This document shows positions 1 through 11,180 of a DNA stretch of 64,000 nt, one piece after another; the stretch's first letter is position 1, and each line of letters opens with the position of its first letter. The notes beneath the pieces were generated by a model. The model did not search any database. It worked only from the letters and a program-made list of their open reading frames with translations, and was not told the DNA's origin. The position numbers and the translations under genes are program-made. Source of the stretch: Riptortus pedestris (lineage: Eukaryota; Arthropoda; Insecta; Hemiptera; Alydidae); the NCBI GenBank assembly GCA_019009955.1, contig CM032230.1, positions 6,664,501-6,728,500 of the forward strand, in the 5' to 3' direction.

Positions 1-413
1 AAGACATAGACAGTATTATTTATTAAAAGGCGTTTTATCTGCACTTTGCTGATATTTTTTTTAAATATGTGTTTTCTTAGGCATTTTTCAAAAGTCTCTG
101 GGGCCATAGAGATCCGATCCATCGACTTAGCCCTCATTACAGGCATGGCTGTAGCACTGTATCCACTTATACTTCTAACATTCTTTTGAAGAACAGAGTG
201 TGAAATCTGTGATCAAGAAAAATTCCTTGTAGATGACGTAGTAGAATAAAATGGTTCAAACAATTTTTATTCCCCTGAATGATATGAGTCATTGAGCTAT
301 TATATTGTGCTGCATTGCATGAGGGTTGTATTTGGTGTTTACCAAGTCCTAGGAGTGGATTGAGAGAGGGGGTGGTGGGGGAGAGGGGGGTTGATGAGAG
401 AGAGAGGGGGGAG
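1..413. other. no gene recognised; purine-rich tract at right end
   Basis: I see no convincing coding sequence here. From about 360 to 413 the + strand is almost entirely G and A (GAGA-like), directly upstream of a TATA box. This could be a promoter-proximal GAGA element for the gene at 461, but that is inference. Confidence 0.4.
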
Positions 414-415
414 GG

Positions 416-423
416 TATATAAG
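416..423 (+). promoter_or_regulatory. TATA box of the small membrane-protein gene at 461
   Basis: TATATAAG lies 38-45 bases before the ATG, below a purine-rich tract. With normal TATA-to-start spacing of about 30 bases, transcription would begin near 447-454, where CTCAG resembles an arthropod initiator. The 5' leader would then be only about 10 nt. Confidence 0.5.
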
Positions 424-460
424 GGCGCCTGGCAGTGGTTCCGGCCTCCACTCAGCCATC

Positions 461-1027
461 ATGAGTAGTATACTACCCTTTCTCTACCCCTTCAAATTCC
501 TCTCAGTTAATTTGATTGCATTCATTGTTTACGAACTATTAGCATCATGGGTCAGAAAGTTCGGCTCATTCCCGGTGTGCTATGAGGCCAGCAAGCTTGG
601 ACTAATCCCTACAGACTCCTCACCGGAATTGGAAAATATGCAAAGGACCCCTCTAGACTTGCTTTCATCAATATTTTCTATTTTAAATTTAATAAATGCC
701 ATAAACCATATCTACCAGATTAGAAGATATTTGAGATGCCACGCGAATGTGCGCTTCTTAATAACAGCTTTACTTTTTGTACTATGTATGGAACAGTGTG
801 ATGTTGCAAGTAGCATTGCAACTTTATATTTGCAGTCTGCTATTCTCAAAAATGGCAGCCACATATCCATTGGATCCGATGACTCATTTGCTCATAAGAT
901 ACAACTTCTTTGTGGAAACGACTCTTCTAGAGCTTTTATGAATTATTTTTTTGTGGTAAGGTTTGTATATTTGTATTCATTGCTTTCTATTTTGTACGAT
1001 TCGCTATACAGACTCTTTTTTAATTAG
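461..1027 (+). CDS. uncharacterised four-transmembrane protein, 188 aa
   Basis: Single uninterrupted frame from the first ATG after a TATA box to TAA. Hydrophobic segments lie at roughly residues 11-28, 64-88, 98-125 and 160-185, suggesting four membrane passes with short polar loops. The loop after segment 1 has one cysteine (FPVCYE) and a Pro/Ser/Glu-rich stretch; the loop before segment 4 has another (QLLCGND). There is no cleavable signal peptide. It has the same general plan as the two 214-aa proteins at 21529 and 33040, but I see no convincing residue-level identity, so a shared family is only a possibility. No family is recognised and function is unknown. The intact frame, promoter and start context argue for a real or recently functional gene. 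Confidence 0.5.
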   Translation: MSSILPFLYPFKFLSVNLIAFIVYELLASWVRKFGSFPVCYEASKLGLIPTDSSPELENMQRTPLDLLSSIFSILNLINAINHIYQIRRYLRCHANVRFLITALLFVLCMEQCDVASSIATLYLQSAILKNGSHISIGSDDSFAHKIQLLCGNDSSRAFMNYFFVVRFVYLYSLLSILYDSLYRLFFN

Positions 1028-1600
1028 GAGAGGGACTATTGGAACAGGAAAAAAAAGTGAGTTAATTTATATTATGTGTAAAAATTATATAAAAGTCTCT
1101 AAGTGTTTAATATAACTTTGAGTTCCTCGAAAGTTTTAATAATTGAACATCATTAATGATTACACTATTTGAACTTAGTATCTACCGTAACTTTCTCTGC
1201 CTCAAAAGTGTTTCTTGAACTTGATTAATGATTACATTATTTGAAAATAGCTCCTAATGTAACTTTCTGTAACTCGAAAATGATAATTAAATTTCATTAT
1301 AATATAGTAAATAGTAACTGATGATTGGATTCACACTTTAAAACAAAAAAAACATCGACTGTATTTTCTTTTATTACTTTTAGTTTCCCTTCTTTTATCA
1401 TATCAATAACTTGCTACTGATTTAACTCTACTTTTTTATTTTATTTTTGTACTGAAAATTATTTGGAGGGAGCAAAATTATACTCTCCCCCAACCCCTCA
1501 TTTAATGGTGGGGCGACCCCCCTCCCTCAACACTATGCTTGTGGTGAATATATTCTTTTTTTTTTAGAAGGTAGAGAAATATCCAATATGAGTTTGTAAG
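1028..1600. other. AT-rich noncoding sequence
   Basis: Downstream of the 188-aa frame I see only AT-rich DNA with short repeats of the type 'gatta atgatta catt'. There is no recognisable gene or element. Confidence 0.4.
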
Positions 1601-1609
1601 TCCATTTAT

Positions 1610-2185
1610 ATGTAGCTCAAGATATGTTAGAATCTCTCAAAGCATCGCAAAGCATTTAAATACACTTTACGAACTACAAACCAACAAAATTTTATAAATT
1701 TGAAATGGACAAAATCACAATGACAGAAAGTTAATGAAATTGCAGATGCTTTGGCTAAATCGGTTTCAAATGATCAAAACGTTCAAATCGTATGCGATAA
1801 AATTTCAAAATTACATTTAAAACATATTTCAGAGAAAAAATCTAATGGGATATGTCAAGTAAGGTGGAGAGTTGCTTTAATAGGAGAACACTTGAAATAT
1901 TTTATCACGCCATCTAAATTAGACAAGAGTAACCCAACATTTTATCTAACACAACTACTGATGGGGAGGGGTGGTCAACAAATTCTTATTTAATCAAAAC
2001 CAATCGGACTGAGACAAGCATTTGCTCTTCGCGCGATTACACTGAACAAACTTACGTACACCTAATTTATGACTGCCCATTTACAGGTAATGACAGAAAA
2101 TGAATGGCACATAAATCCAGAAACAATTAACAGAAAAGTACCAAAACAATTTGAAAAATTGAGTGTCTATGCAGTTTAAAGACTG
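1610..2185 (+). pseudogene. LINE (I/Jockey-type) RNase H and C-terminal remnant
   Basis: Translated in shifting frames, the segment reads like the end of a non-LTR retrotransposon ORF2. A stretch around 1735-1755 gives NEIADALAKS, the typical end of a LINE RNase H domain (last catalytic Asp region). About 300 bases later comes HLIYDCPFTGNDRK, like the C-terminal Cys/His motif of LINE proteins. The 80-residue open segment 1751-1993 is part of this. Frameshifts and stops show it is dead. Assignment to an RNase-H-bearing clade (I, Jockey/LOA-like) follows from the EIAD..AK motif and is inference. Confidence 0.5.
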
Positions 2186-2189
2186 CACT

Positions 2190-2740
2190 AATTATTGCTA
2201 TAGGAAATTGTTTTATTAATGTTTCTACTTGTATGTGTTATATTTAATGTTTGTAATTTGTTTAATTGTAGCTTTGTTTGTATTATTTTACTATAAATAA
2301 TTTTTTACAAATGTACATTATATAAAATCATAAAAATATTCTCCCTCCTTTTAGGAATATTATAGAGGGGAAGATTAAAAAAATATAAATAATACTATGA
2401 ATGTATTGATCAATTCTCTTCTTGTAAAATTTCCTAAACAGCTTTCTTAAAATGATAATAATGTCCATGAAATGCAAGAAAAAGAATGAAATATAATCCT
2501 AACTAGCTTTGTTTTAATTACTAATTATGTATTGATCTGTACGTAGAAAATTGTTCATCATATTGTATTTTTGTAGTATTTCTTTTTCAAGTAATAAAAA
2601 TAAGTATGGATTGCAGAAATTACTTGTATATTTAAATGTCCCAACTTCAGTAGCAGATCTTAATTATCATTCTTATACGCATATTTCATTAATTATATAG
2701 CTGTAACTCTTCAATGACTTTAGTAGAGTAATTAGACTGC

Positions 2741-2771
<31 letters not shown>

Positions 2772-3537
2772 CCCACCTGTTACCTCAAATTAGAACAGTT
2801 GATGTCCCAATGAACTGATCTAATTAAACCAAATCCGTAATAAAATAAGATATTCTTATTTACTGAATTCAAGTTATCAATCCACAAAATGATTGGTTTG
2901 AATTCACAACTCATCAGATTGTGGCATGGCAGTAGATTTAAGTAGTTGTGGCAGCACATATTTCAAATTCTAGAAATATATGCAAAGTTTGATTATTATT
3001 TCCATGCTGTTTTCTAATGCTTTGATTTATGTTAGCAACAAGAAATGAGATGGAAATCGATTTCTCACTGTGTTGAAATATTTCAATTGTATTCTGTATT
3101 AGAACAAATACATTGATATAATAGTTGTAATCGAATTTGTTGAGGAGTATGCAATAGAATATCCAATTTGCAAATCAACAAAGTTTGTAATTTGAGAGTT
3201 AATTAGATTTTATTGCAAATAATATGTGAAAAATATTTAATAATAATTGATGTAACTAATAATCCAAAATGAAATCCAACACTTCAGTTATAAATATATA
3301 ATTAGGTATATTATGTAATTAAAACTATAGTTTTAAGCATTTTTTAATCTCAAAAATGTAAGTAGTAATTTTTATAATACTTTTAGTTTTTAAACTAAAT
3401 GCAAATGTTTGTAAAATTTATTTTGTATCTTGCTACCCAAATATGTATAATAAAGTTTTGAGAATTTCTCAATGAGTAGTTTGTTTTTTTCCTGAAATAC
3501 AAATTAAAAATGGTTCAAATGTTATCTCAACACATGC

Positions 3538-3540
<3 letters not shown>
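2190..3540. other. AT-rich noncoding sequence with poly(A) run
   Basis: No coding signal seen. A run of 27 A lies at 2745-2771; it could be a retroposon tail, but no adjoining element is recognised. Confidence 0.4.

Positions 3541-3582
<42 letters not shown>
3541..3582. repeat. (TA)n microsatellite
   Basis: About 20 uninterrupted TA units abutting a mariner terminus. Mariner targets TA dinucleotides, so the tract is a plausible insertion site. Confidence 0.9.
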
Positions 3583-3585
<3 letters not shown>

Positions 3586-3589
3586 CCAC

Positions 3590-4530
3590 ATAAGAATGTC
3601 CAAAAGTTTCCGGCCTGGGATAGAAGGAAAGGTGAAAGAAAAAAACTGGTTTTACTGTTTTTCAATATATTCTCCTCTAAGTTCAATACACTTATTACAA
3701 CGCTTTGGCAACATTTCTATACCAGGAAAAAAATAATTTTCTTCTTTGTTAAAAAAATGTTCTTCCACTGCTGCTTGGAGCTCTTCGTCGGTGTTAAATC
3801 GCCTTCCACGAAGGTCAGATTTTAATTTTGAGAAAAGGTAGAAATCATTAGGGGCCAAGCCTGGGCTGTAGGGTGGGTGAGAGATTTGTTGGAATCCACA
3901 GTCCTTCACAGCGGCCTTGGAAATCAATGCTGTGTGGACAGGGGAATTGTCGTGAAGGAGGCGGACGCCTCTGCTTAACTTCCCTCGCCTCTTCTCTTTA
4001 ATGGCGTCTCGTAACCGGTGAAGTAGGGCTGCATAATACTCACCATTCATTGTGGTATTCCTTTCTTTAAAATCTATCAATAGTATTCCTTTACAGTCCC
4101 AAAAAATTGTGGCCATTATCTTTTTTGTTGACTGCGTGACTTTTGACCTGAAGACCTGGTCTTCTCCATTCCATGGACTCTCTTTTGCTGAGTGGGTCAT
4201 AATATAGAACCATTGTCTCATCCCCAGTTACAATTGAGTCCAAAAAATTCTTTGGGTCGGCATTATACTCGCGTAAAAATTCATTGCAGTAGTCAACTCG
4301 TTCCTGTTTTTGATGAGCTGAAAGAATTTTTGGAATCCATCTTGCACTAACCTTGTTCATATGCAAATGTTCTTTGATGACCCTCAAACACTTGTTTTTG
4401 AAAGCCCCAACGTCGCTGCTATTTCCTTGGTTTTCAGTCGTCGGTCAGACATCAATTCAGATTCCACAAGTTGGATTGTTTCAGAAGTGACAGCTTCCAA
4501 TGGGCGACTGGGACGTGGGTCATCTTCTAC
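3590..4530 (-). pseudogene. mariner element copy 1, truncated, transposase broken
   Basis: Closely related to the fuller mariner at 12641-13918. The left terminus (AAGAATGTCC..) is a degraded inverted repeat. Minus-strand transposase frames cover 4387-4091 and 4221-3652. The first holds the intact catalytic TGDE motif and the second holds HDNSPVH and the terminal YSPGLAPNDF motif of D,D34D transposases. A deletion just after EWRRPG shifts frame compared with the copies at 12.7 and 38.1 kb, and a single-base loss breaks the N-terminal DNA-binding part. Homology ends at about 4530, losing the N-terminus and right terminal repeat. Confidence 0.85.
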
Positions 4531-4539
4531 ATATATATA

Positions 4540-4674
4540 TATATGTTCTTCATAGTTTCATGGCAAGGGTCACCAATAAAAAACACGCAAACTTTATTCA
4601 TACTGTCATACATTTTTTGTAGCTTACATACCACCTTATTAGTGACCCTTGTCATGAAACTATGAAAAACATAT
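4540..4674. mobile_element. small foldback/MITE-like element with ~39-bp inverted ends
   Basis: Arms 4540-4579 and 4636-4674 are inverted repeats with about three mismatches (core CATAGTTTCATGGCAAGGGT against its complement). They enclose a 56-base AT-rich centre with no coding capacity. It sits between the truncated mariner and a (TA)n tract. No autonomous partner is visible in the window. Confidence 0.6.
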
Positions 4675-4701
4675 AAAAATATTTGGTCCAGAATAAGAAG
4701 A

Positions 4702-4704
<3 letters not shown>

Positions 4705-4755
<51 letters not shown>
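4705..4755. repeat. (TA)n microsatellite
   Basis: About 25 TA units immediately left of an H2 (Helentron-like) remnant. Confidence 0.9.
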
Positions 4756-4757
<2 letters not shown>

Positions 4758-4769
4758 TTGTCAGTTATA

Positions 4770-5530
4770 GCTTTAGCAGTACAATTTTTAGCAGTTTTCG
4801 AAATCAGCTATTAGGTGTTACTTATGGTGGGATTTTGAAATATGTCTCCAAATCGATCCAACCCAGGAGATGATGAAAACGAAGTCCATTCAAAATTTTA
4901 TATATTTGTCTTTGTAAATTTATATCTTTGTTCTTATACGTCTGATCAAAAAAGTCTATAGAAGCAATATTATTGAAAACTTAATGTTCTATAAAAGTTG
5001 TTATATAAACATTTTTGCTATCAAGAATATTAACCGAGATATTTATATTTCTTAGTTTTCAGCCTTAAGTAACCCCCCCCCCTACTACTCATGTCCTATT
5101 AGCAATACGCTTTTATATCGAGAACCAAATCATTGTAAGCATAAATACTAAATATCGTCTTCAATTGACGTTACATGCAAATTTGTTGTGTAATGGCATC
5201 ATTAATTGAGATTTTATGTTCTTGTCTCGTAAATGTTTATTTGATCTATACCATACTCGATAATTCACCATTTTTGTCAATGCTAAAGATCATATTTGTT
5301 ATTGGCCAGAATTAGATATTGGGATTTAGGGGGTGGGGGAATTCGATACAATTTTTTTTTTTATAACTCTTAGCCGAACTTCCTTGTTTTCCGTCTTTAT
5401 TAGTGTCCCACTCATCATTTCTTCACATAGAAATAGAGGGATGTTGTGAGATGAGATCAAAAGTATGCTATGCCAGAACTTGTTAAATCTGCTTAGTTCT
5501 TGCAGCCCCTGCATGACAAACTTTTGTTTT
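4770..5530 (+). mobile_element. H2 Helentron-like element, degraded
   Basis: Starts with a decayed form of the H2 left end (TTTTAGCAG.. then AAATCAGCTATT), followed by the family text on nearly the same spacing (..AGGAGATGATGAAAACGA..). It ends near 5498-5527 with the H2 right-end signature AAATCTGCTTAG and a damaged CGCAGCCCCTGCG hairpin. It is more diverged than the copies at 27.9 and 60.3 kb, so older. Confidence 0.65.
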
Positions 5531-5549
5531 CTCATTTTCGAACTCAGTA

Positions 5550-5876
5550 ATTAACTGTTTTATGCAAAATTAAAGAACAAATTTGATAATAGCTAAAATC
5601 AGACTGAGAGACTGGGGAAAAGATTTCAAAATTCAAAATATGTCTGTTATTATAAGTCAGATCAATAAATTGTATAAAAACAATCCTGCTGCAAATTTAA
5701 TTTCCAATAAATGTTATTTTATACACTTTTTCTCTTAGTAAACCCCCGCTTAATTTCTGTTTACATAGGCTTCCTACTATAGGAGAAATATAGAATAGAT
5801 GGTGGGATGAGGTGAGTAGTGTGTCGTTCCAGCTCGTGGCAAACCTGTTTAGTTTAAGCAGTCCTGCGAAAAGGAT
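5550..5876 (+). mobile_element. H2 Helentron-like element, left-truncated
   Basis: Begins inside the family at the 'TTTTATGCAAAATTAAAGA..' segment and runs to a degraded right end (CTGTTTAGTTTAAGCAGTCC). The left terminus is missing. Confidence 0.55.
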
Positions 5877-6029
5877 TTTTGCACAATTCAAAAATTTAGG
5901 GAGATGAAAGAACTGGCTACGCTTCCACTGTAACAATTTGTTGCAATCTGGCTGCGGCAATAGGCAGTGGAAGCTGTAAGAGATGATAATTCCCACAACC
6001 AAATCACTAACAAGAATTTAGAAAGGGTT

Positions 6030-6375
6030 CACCAACAATCGACTATAGTCAAAATTTAAATATATATAAATTTATTTATAATTAAATATTCGCCAATAAC
6101 AAATATAAATTAAAATGAAGAGGCACCTTTTAATAATATAAAGGGCGACTCTTCTCTCTACTTAAACTATATTACAATTAAAGCACTTAGCTGTTTTTAT
6201 CGAAGTTCTCTCGAGAAGTAGCTTGACAGAAGCTGAAGATTAGTAAGATGTCAAAGGTCCTGGGTCTCCTGCCTAGAGAATGCCAGCTATGACTGATTTT
6301 AATCCTTTGCAACGTCGCCCTTTTATAGGCTGAGCCGATGTTGTCCTTTGCCCCCACCAAACAGAATATGCTCAA
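6030..6375 (-). other. possible LTR-like promoter fragment
   Basis: Read on the minus strand, a TATAAAAGG box (complement of 6319-6330) is followed by about 300 bases and then ATTGTTGGTGAACCC. That ending resembles the junction between a Ty3/Gypsy-type LTR and its primer-binding region. No paired LTR or target duplication is found. The assignment is weak. Confidence 0.25.
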
Positions 6376-6805
6376 AAACTGTATTTAACGGGAAATTATA
6401 ATCGAAATTCATCCATATTAATTAATGTATCAATGTTAAGAGCTGTGAATGTTATTACAAAAATCCTTCTTATAACTTTTATTATTTATGAAATGCAATG
6501 TCAGATTCATTAAAAATTTATTAAAATAACAGAGAGCTTTCGACGCAGTGCATCATCCAGAAATTCAAAAATGGTTCAGAATCCTACAAAACCTACCAAA
6601 TCAAAACAAAATTATAGATTCTGATTTATCAGACCAATAGCCATGTTGATATTATATTGTCAGTGAAATATTACTGAAATATGTTACATATAATTTTATA
6701 AATAAGTATTTTTAATGAGTATTTGGCCCTACTGAAGACTTAGGCAATCTATATTGTTATTATATCACAGTTATTCACATGGTTTACTACGCACGGTTAT
6801 GCATT
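6376..6805. other. no feature recognised
   Basis: AT-rich sequence without a coding or repeat signature that I can identify. Confidence 0.35.
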
Positions 6806-7328
6806 TCATTATATATATAAATGATGTTTGTCTGTATGTCCTTTATAGAATCGTAAGCAGCTGAACCGAATTTTATGAAATTTGGTATGTATATTACTAC
6901 TAACCCAACTTAGGCTTTAGGTTATATTAATATTCTCTGAGAGAACAGAAGTGGGAGTCATAAGGGAGGCCTGAAAACAAAAAAAAAAAAAATATTTCAT
7001 TTCCTAATGGTTTTTTGGCGAATATGCACATAACAAAAGTTGTTTATTTTGTCATTTAGAGTAATTTTTTGTATATACACTTTTGTCGTATACCGAAGTA
7101 TAAATGAGTTATACGCTAAAAACTATAGTGGGAGTCAACAATTTTATATGGCACAAAAGACAACCGAACTATGCCGATAAGCTATATTAAAATTTTGAGG
7201 TACGGACAGGAGTGGGGGTTATAAGGTAGGTGTGAAATATAAAATCACTGTATTTCATAACATATAAAAATAACCACCATCATTCAGCCTCAAATGATTT
7301 CCTGTGCGAAGCCGGGTACCTTAGCTAG
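6806..7328 (+). mobile_element. H1 Helitron-like non-autonomous element, short copy
   Basis: Starts TCATTATATATA, contains the family sentences (..CAGCTGAACCGAATTTTATG.. and ..GGAGTGGGGGTTATAAGG..) and ends GCGAAGCCGGGTACC...CTAG followed by T. The TC start, a 3' hairpin and a CTAG end are the hallmarks of Helitrons (CTRR). It carries only about one and a half internal repeat units. No coding capacity. Confidence 0.7.
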
Positions 7329-7749
7329 TTAAAAATAAAAATAATCAAATTTCCATCTTTACATTGCAAATAAGAACAAAAACGTTGATATTTCAAAGAA
7401 ATACATGCACGTTAGACACTCTCGAAGCTGTTAAAAATCACAACTTTCCCTTCTATAGATATTTCCAAAAAATAAAAATAACAAACTGAGAAAACTATGC
7501 ATGAGCTTATTTTTCAAAAATAATATACAACATAATCATCAAATGAGACTTGAAGATGAAACTTCCAACTCTTGAATTCGAATTTTAGAACATAAAATTT
7601 CAGGAAGAGACAAATTATCACTTTTAGAATCAAAACTCATTCAAGTCCTACTGAAAAATAATTGATACTCACCTAAATATGTACTACACTAAGAAAAAAA
7701 AAAACTGAAACACTGCTCAATCACCCCTGTTGCAAAATGCAAATAAAAT
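7329..7749. other. no feature recognised
   Basis: AT-rich sequence with no supported gene. Confidence 0.35.
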
Positions 7750-8040
7750 AAGAATAAATAAATTCAATTTATGATCAAGTTGAAGGGAATTTTAGGCTGG
7801 AGGTATGTTTCTTCTTCTAGAGTGTGCCTGAAAAGTATAAAATACTGTTTCTAAAACTGAATAACATTTTACAAAATTGTTGACTTAATAATCTATTGGT
7901 TTATTTTATAGAGCACAGATATTGCTGCTGTCAATGTTTTTTTCAAATGTTTTATTCAGTTTTCAGGAATAGTATTTTATAGTTTTAATCACAGTTTTAA
8001 CTTTTCTTCAATTTATTTTTATTATAATAGGCTTATGTTT
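7750..8040. repeat. duplicated segment, copy 1 (empty SINE site)
   Basis: About 290 bases repeated at 9985-10470. The copy at 10 kb carries a SINE at the position of 7828-7839 here, so this copy is the unoccupied paralogous site. Confidence 0.8.
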
Positions 8041-8139
8041 TTATATAACTGTTTGTCAACAGGTTGGCAATTATGATTAGCTCTGTCAAAAGTGTTTTAT
8101 TACTGAAATAAATCATAGTGTAATTGTATAATAACTGAT

Positions 8140-9160
8140 ATTTTATCCAACTGCCCCAAAAATGGGGCAGTCATAAAATAATGCTTTTCATTTTTTCTAA
8201 TCAATTTTTTGCATTGAAATCTGTTTTCACATTATATTGGAACCACTGAAAAGCGATTGTTATGAATGATATAACTTAAACTGCTTTACGTGACTCACAG
8301 TTCTCTTGTAAACAAAGGATTACTAGTGGGTCGTGCTATAAAAAGTTGGTACTTTTTTTTTCAAGAGCAGTAATTATTATGCTTTAACTTTTTGACTATA
8401 AATTACTTTATAATGTATGTAACTATGATTAGTAATACAAAATTCATCAAAAATCTGTAATTTATGGGATTTATTACATGTTTTATTGGATACCCATTTT
8501 TTGGGGCAGTGGGAACAGCCCATAGATGGATTTATCTAAACATCATTTTTTTACTTTATTTTTCAAACATACACAGCTGAAGTAGCTTTTTCACTAACTG
8601 AACTACATGTAAGTTAGCGAACAATGTACTGGGAGGAAAGTAAAGACACCCACAATGAGGCTGTCTCAAATTACATGTCCCGCAATCAATTTGATGAAAT
8701 ATTTTCACGTTTGTGAGAATAATAATCTAGCCGAAGGTTAGGCCACTTTTCAGGCACCTAAATGATAAATGGTTGAACTTTTATAACTATGAGCCTGATT
8801 TGGCAATGGTGCCTTATTTCGGTTGGCTTGGGGCAAAGCAACACATCTATGGAAAACCCATTAGATTTGGGTACAAGATGTGGTCATATACACCACTACG
8901 TTGCTTGGTTCAGAGTGGGTCATACCAATGTGCCGAAGCCTGAAAACCCCAACCTCATTTAGGACATCAAGGATCTGTAATTCTTGACTACGGTCAAGAA
9001 TTACAGACAATATGATTATGGTACTGGCACTATAAGGAGTAAACAAACTGGTTATGTCATACTAATGAAGGAGAAATTGCTTAAAAATGCTTAGGGGTGT
9101 TTTTGAGTTGATACTTTGCATATGCACTACTATTGGGCTAATTTCATTGTGGACAAAGTT
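8140..9160 (+). pseudogene. piggyBac transposase remnant
   Basis: A decayed frame around 8622-8715 reads NEAVSNYMSRNQFDEIFSRL, the start of a piggyBac (DDE_Tnp_1_7) transposase domain. At about 8821-8942 another frame gives AKQHIYGKPIRFGYKMW, matching the conserved K..P.KPI+FGYK.W block. It is followed by a stretch resembling LGH.GSVILD. Stops and frameshifts interrupt it, so no transposase can be made. To the left are G/C palindromes of the TGCCCCA/TGGGGCA type (8150-8171 and 8492-8512), plausible subterminal repeats of the same element. Confidence 0.65.
8150..8171. repeat. 22-base near-perfect palindrome
   Basis: Nine-base arms ACTGCCCCA/TGGGGCAGT around AAAA. A related half-palindrome lies at 8492-8512. 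Probably subterminal structure of the piggyBac relic. Confidence 0.6.
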
Positions 9161-9169
9161 TAAACCTGA

Positions 9170-9984
9170 AATATTAATTTTTGAAAAGTTGGGATGAAAT
9201 GGGTTAATGAATTCTGTCACTATATAAAAACAGAATTAATATAATTAATGTACAGATGACAGTGTTAAACTTTATCCTCTACCTTTCTTTTCAATCAATC
9301 AATCACCATGGCTTCCTTTTTCAATATTTTTAGAATATATTTTTTAAAAGTAGTGCTGACTCCCCTTCGATTATCGAATTTATACTCAGAACGTGAAAAT
9401 GCAAGTAGGTCAGTAGTTAGTCATGCCAGCATCTGGGAAATCTACTAATTTTACGAAGCCCCCTTTCTGAGATATATTATAAGTTTGAATTATTAAATTT
9501 ATAGTTAACTATATATTAATTCGTTCCTGTTCAGTTAGACTTATGATGAAGACCTTTTATGAAAACTTTCTGTTCTTCTCCATCATGCCCAAGTTGTAGA
9601 ATTAGAGATGACAATGCAAGTATTCTCTCCATTCTAACCTTGATGGAAATCATGTAAGGTACTCCCAGGACCCCTAGAAAGAATAAGGTTAAGATATACT
9701 GAATGCCCTAATAATATCTGAGAGGATAACTTTGGTGCTGTTCGCCATTAACTGTAGCCTAAAATTACTTAAAGTATTTATTATTAACTTAAAATATTTT
9801 AGTTAAAAGTATTATTTAAGAATAAAGTTACCATTCATCTACAGTCTCATACCCTAGGTAGGTACCTAAATTTTATTCCCTTTCAAAAATTGTTACCTCC
9901 AAGCAGAATGTTAATAATTAAAAACAATTTCTTTCAAATTTTAAAATAAAAAAGAGCCGAACTTCCACAACAATGATTTCTTTC
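9170..9984. other. no feature recognised
   Basis: AT-rich, no convincing coding sequence or repeat-family match to the rest of the window. Confidence 0.35.
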
Positions 9985-10470
9985 TAAATAAATAAATACA
10001 ATTTATGATCAAGTTGAAGGAAATTTTAGGTTGGTGGTAAGTTTCTTCTTCTTGAGTGTGCCTGAAAAGTATATTTATTATTATTATTTATTAACGTCCA
10101 CTTTTTGCAACTCAGGCTAATCGGGACGAGTTATCTACAGGTTACCACCCTTTTCTAGCCAGGATGTGCTCAGGATGTTATTTAATGAATTTCGTCACTA
10201 AATAATTTCCTTTGCCCAGGCAAGAATCGAACTCGCCACTCTAGGATTACCATGTGATATTAAAGGCAACGCTTTAACTCGCATGGCTAACCTGAGCCCC
10301 CTGAAAACTATAAAATACTGTTACTAAAAACTGGTTTATTTTATAGAGAACAGATATTCCTGCTGTCAATGGAATTTTCAAATGTTTTAATTAGTTTTCA
10401 GAAGAAGTATTTTATAGTTTTAATCACAGTTTTAACTTTTCTTCAATTTATTTTTATTATAATAGACTTA
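9985..10470. repeat. duplicated segment, copy 2 (SINE-occupied)
   Basis: Second copy of 7750-8040, split by the SINE at 10074-10300. Confidence 0.8.
10074..10300 (-). mobile_element. tRNA-derived SINE with 12-bp target duplication
   Basis: 227 bases. Read on the minus strand it begins GGGGCTCAGGTTAGCCATG (A-box-like), then has GAGTTCGATTCTTGCC (B-box-like, pol III) and ends in an AATAAATAATAAT tail. It is flanked by CTGAAAAGTATA (10062-10073) and CTGAAAACTATA (10301-10312). The paralogous site at 7828-7839 has a single copy of that 12-mer and no SINE. Relatives are at 45161-45377, 32160-32340, 17580-17670 and 36975-37020. Confidence 0.85.
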
Positions 10471-11180
10471 TATTTTAGTATATTTCCCCTAAGGGAAATC
10501 AGCTATTGAGGTCGTACTCATGACGAAATTTTTGAAATTTGTCTTCAAATGTCCATCCATCCTACCTAGTAGATGAAAAAAATGAGGTCCGTTCAAAACA
10601 ATATATATGTCTGTTACTGCTCTAGTGATCACACCTTTGGTTTGATCGTTACCAAACTCAATATTTAGTCGTTTTATGTAAAAAGAAAGATCAAGTTCGT
10701 TAACGGCTGAAATCAGACCGGGGGAGAGAGAGGGTTAAATGGGGAGAATTTTGAAAATTCGAAATATTTCCGTTACTATAAGTTGGATCGAAACAGTGAA
10801 TAAAATCAATCTTATTGCAAATTAAATGTACAATACATATTGTTATGTACATTTATTCCCTATCTTGAATATTAACCTAGATATTTGCACTTTTCAGTAA
10901 ACCCCCACTTCTACTCGTGTTACGTAATCAATACGGCTTTATGTAATAAACCATATTATTCAAAGCTTAAATACCAAATATTGTTTTCCAGACACCTCTA
11001 TTAAAAGAAATAAATGCAAATATGTTGTTGTGACCCCCCCCCCCAATCTTAAATTCTTCTACTACTAAAATTTGATTGATTGAGATAAAATGTATTCTGA
11101 TTCATTTTAAATAACAGTACTAGATATATTACATAGTTTTCAATAAAGGTAATATGTTATATTTTGATATGTTTCAGCTA
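10471..11180 (+). mobile_element. H2 Helentron-like element, right-truncated
   Basis: Left end with the family palindrome (TTTCCCCTAAGGGAAATCAGCT) and ..GAGGTCCGTTCAAAAC.., continuing to the ATTTTGATATGTTTCAG segment. There it runs directly into the next H2 copy and lacks its right hairpin. The internal TA tract is reduced to a few units. Confidence 0.75.
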
